A stretch of 11,817 nucleotides of DNA from Bacillota bacterium. GTDB lineage: Bacteria; Bacillota; Clostridia; Oscillospirales; Oscillospiraceae. The stretch lies in the NCBI GenBank assembly GCA_017861415.1, contig JAGFXS010000024.1, positions 1-11,817 of the forward strand, in the 5' to 3' direction. Every line of letters starts with the position of its first letter. Position 1 is the stretch's first letter. Positions 5,421-11,817 of the stretch are shown here, piece by piece. Under the pieces are notes generated by a model that saw only the letters and a list, made by a program, of their open reading frames with translations, was not told the DNA's origin and did not search any database. Made by a program: the position numbers and the translations under genes.

Positions 5421-6740
5421 ATGAACTCTGCCAATGAGATCTGGGTGAAAATTGTCGCTCTCATGGAAAAGGAGGTAACCGCCACTACCATCGGCACCTG
5501 GTTTGATGACGCCGTGGCCGTGGCACTGGAGGAAAACCGCTTTGTCCTCTACACCCCCTCGGAATTCAAGAAGGAAATTATAGAGGGCCGCTATATCCCC
5601 GTGATGAAAAAGGCCCTTTATGAACTGTTTTCAGCAGACTTTGATGTTCTGGTGCTGGGAGAGGGAGAGATGGATCAGTACCAGAATCCTGCCGATAAAT
5701 CCGGTCGTTTCCTCCCCGGTACCGAGGAATATACCTTTGAGCGCTTCGTGGTGGGCAACTCCAATAAGTTCGCCCATGCCACCGCAGTAGCAGTGGCAGA
5801 AAATCCGGGGCAGAGCTATAACCCCCTTTTCATCTACGGGGAATCCGGTTTGGGCAAAACCCACCTCCTTTATGCCATCGCCCGCACCATCCATAAGAAT
5901 CACCCTGATTACCGCATCATTTACATCCGGGGCGACGCTTTCACCAATGAATTAATCCACGCCATCCGAGAAGGCAGAAATCAGGAATTCCGGGACAAGT
6001 ACCGCTCCGCCGACGTGTTTCTCATGGACGACGTTCAATTCATCGCCGGACGTGACTCTACCCAGGAGGAGATGTTCCATACCTTCAATGCGCTCTACGA
6101 GGAGAGAAAGCAGATCGTCTTCACCTCAGACCGTCCCCCGAAGGAGATGCTCCGTCTGGAGGACCGTCTGAAAACCCGGTTTGAATGGGGCCTCTTGGCG
6201 GATATCCTCCCCCCGGACTATGAAACCCGCATGGCAATCATTAAAAATAAAGCCATCCGCATGGGTGTGGAGCTGCCGGAGGAGGTCCTCACCTATGTGG
6301 CGGAGAACATTACCGCCAACGTCCGCCAGATTGAAGGCACCGTGAACAAAATCCTGGCTTATCGGGATCTGCTGGGCAACAGCGTGGACTCCGGCACCGT
6401 CACCCGAGCTGTTCGGGATATGTTTAAGGATCCCACGGACATTCTTCCATCGGCAGATGTCATCATTGATGAAGTCTGTAAATTCTACAGCATCGAGGAT
6501 GATGCCCTTCGGGGTCAGGGCAGAACCAAGGACACCGCCCAGGCCAGACAGATCGCCATGTATCTCATCCGTAATATGACCAGCCTCTCCCTGAAGGAAA
6601 TCGGCCGGGAATTTGAAAACCGGGACCACAGTACCGTGCTGCATTCCATAGAACGCATCGAAAAGATGAAGAAGCAGCGGCCGGATATTGCCGAGGTTCT
6701 CAAGGATATCAAAACCAATATTAATGCTCGCTACGAGTGA
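5421..6740 (+). CDS. dnaA: chromosomal replication initiator protein DnaA
   Basis: A 439-aa protein of normal family length. Domain I is at about 1-80 and a short domain II at about 81-103. The AAA+ domain III has Walker A GESGLGKT (140-147), Walker B VFLMDD (199-204), VQFIAGRDSTQEE (205-217), sensor 1 around IVFTSDRPP (232-240), an arginine-finger region RLKTRFEWG (249-257) and sensor 2 NVRQIEG (300-306). Domain IV carries the DNA-binding signature IGREFENRDHSTVLHSI (394-410). GG is more usual than EN just before RDHSTV. DnaA binds 9-mer boxes, unwinds oriC and loads the helicase, and it represses its own gene in many bacteria. The Shine-Dalgarno AGGAAAGAAGG ends 7 nt before the ATG. It is preceded by a leader of about 220 nt with predicted structure. 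Confidence 0.99.
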   Translation: MNSANEIWVKIVALMEKEVTATTIGTWFDDAVAVALEENRFVLYTPSEFKKEIIEGRYIPVMKKALYELFSADFDVLVLGEGEMDQYQNPADKSGRFLPGTEEYTFERFVVGNSNKFAHATAVAVAENPGQSYNPLFIYGESGLGKTHLLYAIARTIHKNHPDYRIIYIRGDAFTNELIHAIREGRNQEFRDKYRSADVFLMDDVQFIAGRDSTQEEMFHTFNALYEERKQIVFTSDRPPKEMLRLEDRLKTRFEWGLLADILPPDYETRMAIIKNKAIRMGVELPEEVLTYVAENITANVRQIEGTVNKILAYRDLLGNSVDSGTVTRAVRDMFKDPTDILPSADVIIDEVCKFYSIEDDALRGQGRTKDTAQARQIAMYLIRNMTSLSLKEIGREFENRDHSTVLHSIERIEKMKKQRPDIAEVLKDIKTNINARYE

Positions 6741-6924
6741 TGAATGCAAAGGGTTTCCACTTACCTTTTTCCACACCTTTTGTGAATATGTGTAAGGGTT
6801 CCTGTGGATATTTTTCCTTTCCTGCGGATTCGTGGAAAAAAAGCGGGGATTCATCCACACCCCCTGTGAATGGAAAAAACCTTTACTTTCAACCCTTTGC
6901 CGGAGTTTTCCACATAAATTTTGC

Positions 6925-6948
6925 CTACGGCTACTGTTACTACATTTA
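6925..6948 (+). promoter_or_regulatory. candidate DnaA-trio element
   Basis: Reading in triplets from 6925 gives CTA CGG CTA CTG TTA CTA CAT TTA; on the opposite strand these are mostly TAG/TAA. DnaA-trios are repeated TAG-like triplets next to a DnaA box at the unwinding site in Firmicutes. Here the run starts 10 nt after the TTTTCCACA box at 6906-6914. Two of the eight triplets do not fit. Confidence 0.45.
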
Positions 6949-6980
6949 ACCTATCCTCTCCTGGAGAGAAACAGCTTTGA

Positions 6981-6988
6981 AGAAAGGA
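6981..6988 (+). promoter_or_regulatory. ribosome binding site that fixes the dnaN start
   Basis: AGAAAGGA lies 8 nt before the ATG at 6997. It supports that start over an in-frame extension beginning at 6832, which would run through the origin and add 55 residues unlike any clamp. Confidence 0.75.
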
Positions 6989-6996
6989 ATCCGTCT

Positions 6997-8106
6997 ATGA
7001 AATTCAGCTGTGAAAAAGCAATCCTGCAGAATGCTATCGCCACCGCAGCTCGTGCTGTATCGCCGAAAAGCTCCATTCCCGCCCTGGAGGGTCTGCTATT
7101 AGAAGCCGAAACTCTCTTGGCTGTCACCGGCTACAATCTGGAGACAGGAATCCGCTCCACAATGGAGGCTGAGATTGAAAAACCCGGCTCCTTGGTTCTA
7201 CCCGCCCGGCTCTTCGGCGATATCATCCGGAAGCTGCCTGATGATATTGTAACCTTCTCCGCGGATAAGCTGCAAGTAAACATCCGCTGCGGCCCCGCCT
7301 CCTTTAATTTGATTGCTATGGATCCCGACGACTTTCCCCTCTTGCCCTCGGTGGATTATCAGCACTCCTTTACTATCTCCGAGCGGACCCTGCGGGCTAT
7401 GATTTCTGAGACCCTCTTTGCTGTCAGTGATAACGAGAGTAGGCCCATTCATACCGGATCACTCTTTGAGGTGGAACCCGATACCTTAACCATGGTTTCT
7501 GTAGATGGTTTCCGTCTGGCCCTGCGCAGGGAGGCCCTTCATGAATCGGAGGGCAGCTTCCAGTTCGTCGTTCCCGGTTCAGCTCTCTCTGAAGTTGAAA
7601 AGATTTGCCGGGATGCCGATGATCCCGTCATCGTAACCATGGGAGCCCGCCATACCATGTTCCAATTTGAGAGGGCTATGTTGGTATCCCGCCGTCTGGA
7701 AGGAGAATTTTTGGCATGGCGAAAGGCCATTCCAAGAGAAAACCCCATTAAGGTGATGGTGGAGGCCAGAGAGCTGCTCACCTCCATTGAACGAGTATCC
7801 CTCATCATCAGCGACAAGCTGAAAAGCCCTCTGCGCTGCACAGTGGGGGAGGGAGAGCTGCAGCTGGTGACCAAAACCTCCGTGTCTGATGCTGCGGACA
7901 CCTGCGTCATCGAGGGTGATGGAAAAGGACTGGAGATTGGTTTTAACAACAAGTATGTGATGGACGCTTTGAAAGCCGTGCCGGCTGATAAGGTTCATTT
8001 GGAATTTAACAGCGGTGTCTCTCCCTGCGTCATTTCCCCCTTGGATGGAGAGGAAGAAAACTTCCTTTATATGATTCTGCCCGTGCGTCTGAAGGCGGGA
8101 GAATAG
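6997..8106 (+). CDS. dnaN: DNA polymerase III subunit beta (sliding clamp)
   Basis: A 369-aa protein, close to the family norm of about 366, with three clamp folds. It begins MKFSCEKAILQNAIATAARA and shows SSIPALEGLLLEA (25-37), the conserved start of the first domain. DPDDFPLLP lies near 109-117, VSVDGFRLALR in the middle domain, and FLYMILPVRL at the C-terminus forms part of the partner-binding pocket. As a ring dimer it tethers polymerases, MutS and ligase to DNA. The ATG at 6997 is supported by AGAAAGGA upstream and by the family N-terminus. The stop overlaps the yaaA ribosome binding site (TAGGAG), so yaaA translation probably follows dnaN. Confidence 0.98.
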   Translation: MKFSCEKAILQNAIATAARAVSPKSSIPALEGLLLEAETLLAVTGYNLETGIRSTMEAEIEKPGSLVLPARLFGDIIRKLPDDIVTFSADKLQVNIRCGPASFNLIAMDPDDFPLLPSVDYQHSFTISERTLRAMISETLFAVSDNESRPIHTGSLFEVEPDTLTMVSVDGFRLALRREALHESEGSFQFVVPGSALSEVEKICRDADDPVIVTMGARHTMFQFERAMLVSRRLEGEFLAWRKAIPRENPIKVMVEARELLTSIERVSLIISDKLKSPLRCTVGEGELQLVTKTSVSDAADTCVIEGDGKGLEIGFNNKYVMDALKAVPADKVHLEFNSGVSPCVISPLDGEEENFLYMILPVRLKAGE

Positions 8107-8115
8107 GAGTTTACC

Positions 8116-8331
8116 ATGACACAAAAACAAGCGGTATCCATCACCACGGACTTTATTAAGCTGGAGGGACTCCTCAAATTTGCCGGGGTGACCGGCACCG
8201 GGGGAGAGGCGAAGGTTCTCATTCAGGATGGAAACGTCCGGGTCAACGGGGAGGTCTGCCTCATGCGTGGGAAGAAAATCCGCGTGGGGGATACGATCAC
8301 CCTCCCGGGAATCGAGCTGACCGTCACATGA
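8116..8331 (+). CDS. yaaA: S4-domain RNA-binding protein YaaA (RlbA-like)
   Basis: A 71-aa protein consisting almost wholly of an S4 fold: IKLEGLLKFAGVTGTGGEAK (14-33), then GNVRVNGEVCLMRGKKIRVGD (39-59). It belongs to the small S4 proteins always found between dnaN and recF in Firmicutes. They probably bind structured RNA, and a role in ribosome assembly has been suggested, but the exact function is unsettled. It lies 9 nt after the dnaN stop, with GGAG 6 nt before its ATG. Its TGA overlaps the recF ATG by 4 nt, so the two are coupled. Confidence 0.93.
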   Translation: MTQKQAVSITTDFIKLEGLLKFAGVTGTGGEAKVLIQDGNVRVNGEVCLMRGKKIRVGDTITLPGIELTVT

Positions 8332-9479
8332 GGGTCAATTCCATTGCCCTGGATGGCTTTCGTAACTACGAGGGCTTTCAAGCCGATTTTTCCCCGGAGG
8401 TGAATATCATCTGCGGTGAAAATGCGCAGGGGAAGACCAATTTGTTAGAGTCTATTGATTATCTATCCGGCTCTAAATCTCACCGCACCCGGAAGGATCA
8501 GGAGCTCATTGGCTTTGGGAGAGATTTAGCTTCTATCCGGGCGGAAATAGTTAGCCGCGACCGGGATTTTCGGGTGGAGATTGACCTGAATCGCAGCGGA
8601 AGACGGAAGATTCTGGTGAATCAGGTGAAGCTTAAGAAGACCTCGGAGCTGTCCGGCTATTTGCGAACGGTGCTCTTCTGTCCGGAGGATCTTTCTCTCA
8701 TCCGGGAAGGGGATGCGGAGAGGCGGCGTTTTTTGGATCGCTCTATCTCTCAGCTGCGGCCTAAGTATGCCGACGCCATCGCCCAATACAACCGGCTGTT
8801 GGAGCATAAGACCAGAATTCTGCGGGATTGGGGCGAAAAGCCCGGGCTGCTGGATGTTTTAGATGAATTTGGAGACGCTTTGGCCCGATCGGGGGCTGTA
8901 GTGATCCATTATCGGGCACACTTTATTCGGAAGCTTCATGTGATTTCCCGGGAAATACAGGCGGACTTTTCCGGCGGGCGGGAGGAGCTCACCCTTCGCT
9001 ATGAGACGGTAAAAACCGTCACCGATCCCTTTGCGCCCCCGGCGAAGCTCTATCCCCAGCTGCTGGAGCATCAAGAGCGGCATCGTCGGGCGGAGCTGAG
9101 TAGCCGCCTGTGCCTTTCTGGGCCTCATAAAGACAATCTTGCCGCAGAGATTGGCGGTACGCCTGCCCGGCAATTTGCCTCCCAAGGACAGACGCGAACC
9201 GTGGCCTTGTCCCTCAAGCTGGCGGAGAGGGAGCTGCACCGGGAGGATACGGGTCAGTGGCCCGTACTGCTGCTGGACGATGTTCTCTCGGAACTGGATA
9301 AGAAACGTCAGGAATTTGTTCTGGAGAGAATCCGAGGTGGACAGGTGTTCATCACCGGCTGCGAAATTCCCGAGACAAGAAGGGAAGAGACTAAGCTTTT
9401 TGTCATTGAAAAGGGGGCACTGGCCCCCGGTTTCTGTGTTCTGCCCGAAAAGGAACTACCGGGAGAGAACTCCGGTTAG
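8328..9479 (+). CDS. recF: DNA replication and repair protein RecF
   Basis: A 383-aa SMC-like ABC ATPase. It begins MRVNSIALDGFRNYEGF, the typical RecF start. Walker A is GENAQGKT (30-37), the signature motif SQGQTRTVALSLKLAE lies at 285-300, Walker B is VLLLDD (313-318) and the D-loop SELD is at 321-324. The conserved SGPHKDN is at 264-270. With RecO and RecR it helps load RecA at single-strand gaps and supports restart of stalled forks. Length is slightly above the usual 360-370 because of a short C-terminal extension after VIEKG. Translation is coupled to yaaA by the ATGA overlap. No Shine-Dalgarno of its own is obvious. Confidence 0.98.
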   Translation: MRVNSIALDGFRNYEGFQADFSPEVNIICGENAQGKTNLLESIDYLSGSKSHRTRKDQELIGFGRDLASIRAEIVSRDRDFRVEIDLNRSGRRKILVNQVKLKKTSELSGYLRTVLFCPEDLSLIREGDAERRRFLDRSISQLRPKYADAIAQYNRLLEHKTRILRDWGEKPGLLDVLDEFGDALARSGAVVIHYRAHFIRKLHVISREIQADFSGGREELTLRYETVKTVTDPFAPPAKLYPQLLEHQERHRRAELSSRLCLSGPHKDNLAAEIGGTPARQFASQGQTRTVALSLKLAERELHREDTGQWPVLLLDDVLSELDKKRQEFVLERIRGGQVFITGCEIPETRREETKLFVIEKGALAPGFCVLPEKELPGENSG

Positions 9480-9500
9480 ATCGTATCAAATACAATGCCG

Positions 9501-9532
9501 TTTTCCACAAAGGCCCCATGTTTTGTGGAAGA
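9501..9532. repeat. inverted repeat with paired DnaA-box-like arms between recF and remB
   Basis: TTCCACAAA (9503-9511) and TTTGTGGAA (9522-9530) form a 9-bp inverted repeat with a 10-nt loop. The left arm includes TTTTCCACA (9501-9509), identical to two 9-mers in the predicted origin; the right includes TGTGGAAGA (9524-9532). It lies in the 80-nt gap before remB. It could be a DnaA site, an mRNA hairpin, or a weak terminator (GATGATTTTC follows the right arm). Confidence 0.6.
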
Positions 9533-9559
9533 TGATTTTCTGTTGAAAGGAGAAGTCTT

Positions 9560-9841
9560 ATGTATCTGCATCTGGGCCAATCGGTCGTGATCCCTTTTCG
9601 GGATGTGGTGGGCATCTTTGATCTGGATAATGCCAGCTTCTCCCACCGGACCCGGGCCTTTCTGCGTCAGGCGGAGGAGAGGGGACATGTGATAAATGTC
9701 TCCGAGGAGCTTCCCAAGTCCTTTGTCCTCTGTAAGACAAAAGAAGACGGTGTCCAGGTGTATATTTCCCAGTTGTCCTCCGCCACCCTCCTTCGACGGG
9801 CAGAGGATAGCCAGATGGAAGGTAATTTCCTTCTAGGTTAG
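9560..9841 (+). CDS. remB: extracellular matrix regulator RemB (DUF370 family, YaaB)
   Basis: A 93-aa protein that opens MYLHLGQSVVIPFRDVVGIFD, followed by LDNASFSHRTRAFLRQAEE (22-40) and VSEELPKSFVL (47-57), the DUF370 core, then VYISQLSSATLLRRA (66-80). In B. subtilis remB (yaaB) lies at this exact position between recF and gyrB, and the related RemA is a DNA-binding activator of biofilm matrix genes. Its job here is inferred from family and position. AAAGGAGAAG precedes the ATG by about 5 nt. The stop is 18 nt before the gyrB start. Confidence 0.93.
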   Translation: MYLHLGQSVVIPFRDVVGIFDLDNASFSHRTRAFLRQAEERGHVINVSEELPKSFVLCKTKEDGVQVYISQLSSATLLRRAEDSQMEGNFLLG

Positions 9842-9844
9842 TGA

Positions 9845-11797
<1,953 letters not shown>

Positions 11798-11817
11798 GGA
11801 TAGAGCGGGGGAATTGA

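Larger units (their letters stand above)
6741..6996. other. oriC: predicted chromosomal origin oriC with DnaA-box cluster
   Basis: The dnaA-dnaN gap (256 nt) carries DnaA-box-like 9-mers: TTTTCCACA at 6767-6775 and 6906-6914, TCATCCACA at 6851-6859, and on the other strand TGTGAATAT (6781-6789), TGTGGATAT (6803-6811), CGTGGAAAA (6831-6839) and TGTGAATGG (6865-6873). Most are one or two mismatches from TTATCCACA and none is a perfect match. The position between dnaA and dnaN matches the main origin part of B. subtilis and many Firmicutes. The last box is followed by AT-rich DNA and a CTA/TTA triplet run. I found no convincing dnaN promoter here. Confidence 0.85.

Noticed and set aside
6126..6860. 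244-residue minus-strand open frame antisense to dnaA and across the origin
   Set aside because: It is a shadow of dnaA codon usage, and its sequence has no domain-like pattern.
6832..6996. In-frame N-terminal extension of dnaN by 55 residues
   Set aside because: It runs through the DnaA-box cluster, lacks a ribosome binding site and does not look like a clamp N-terminus. The ATG at 6997 with AGAAAGGA matches the family start.

Overview
This window is the chromosomal replication-origin region of a GC-rich (roughly 55-58% GC by eye) low-GC-lineage Firmicute. It most resembles the gut Oscillospirales/Oscillospiraceae branch of Clostridia. I base that on the rpmH-rnpA-yidD-yidC-jag cluster diverging from dnaA-dnaN-yaaA-recF-remB-gyrB, on strong Shine-Dalgarno sites, and on the style of the protein sequences. 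The genus cannot be fixed from the sequence alone.

Layout. Everything left of about 4805 that I call as a gene is on the minus strand. In transcription order these are rpmH (ribosomal protein L34, 44 aa), rnpA (RNase P protein, GTG start), yidD, yidC, jag/khpB, a GC-rich 12-bp hairpin, an HSL-family alpha/beta hydrolase, and the N-terminal part of a DNA polymerase III delta-prime (holB-like) gene that runs off the left edge. Everything right of 5421 is on the plus strand: dnaA, the dnaA-dnaN intergenic origin, dnaN, yaaA (S4 domain), recF, remB (DUF370) and gyrB. The window ends 20 bases after gyrB, where gyrA would be expected. Both arms are transcribed away from the origin, in the same direction as replication.

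The 616-base gap 4805-5420 holds divergent promoters. A near-perfect TTGACG-17-TATAAT promoter drives rpmH through a structured leader of about 150 nt. One or two promoters fire towards dnaA, giving a leader of about 220 nt. The 256-base dnaA-dnaN gap carries seven DnaA-box-like 9-mers and a CTA/TTA triplet run resembling a DnaA-trio element, and is the best candidate for the functional oriC.

How the genes work together. DnaA opens the origin, DnaN is the polymerase clamp, delta-prime belongs to the clamp loader, RecF handles gaps and stalled forks, and GyrB removes supercoils. The left arm makes L34 and the RNase P protein, then YidD, YidC and the RNA-binding KhpB, which serve membrane-protein insertion and envelope control.

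Most of the window is conserved core. The least expected part is the dnaA leader. It contains a 10-nt pyrimidine tract exactly complementary to the dnaA Shine-Dalgarno region, two upstream copies of a purine element that could compete for that tract, a nested second long-range pairing, and a terminator-like hairpin. Together these suggest an RNA-level control of dnaA that I do not recognise from known riboswitch or leader families. No mobile element, CRISPR array, tRNA or rRNA was seen.
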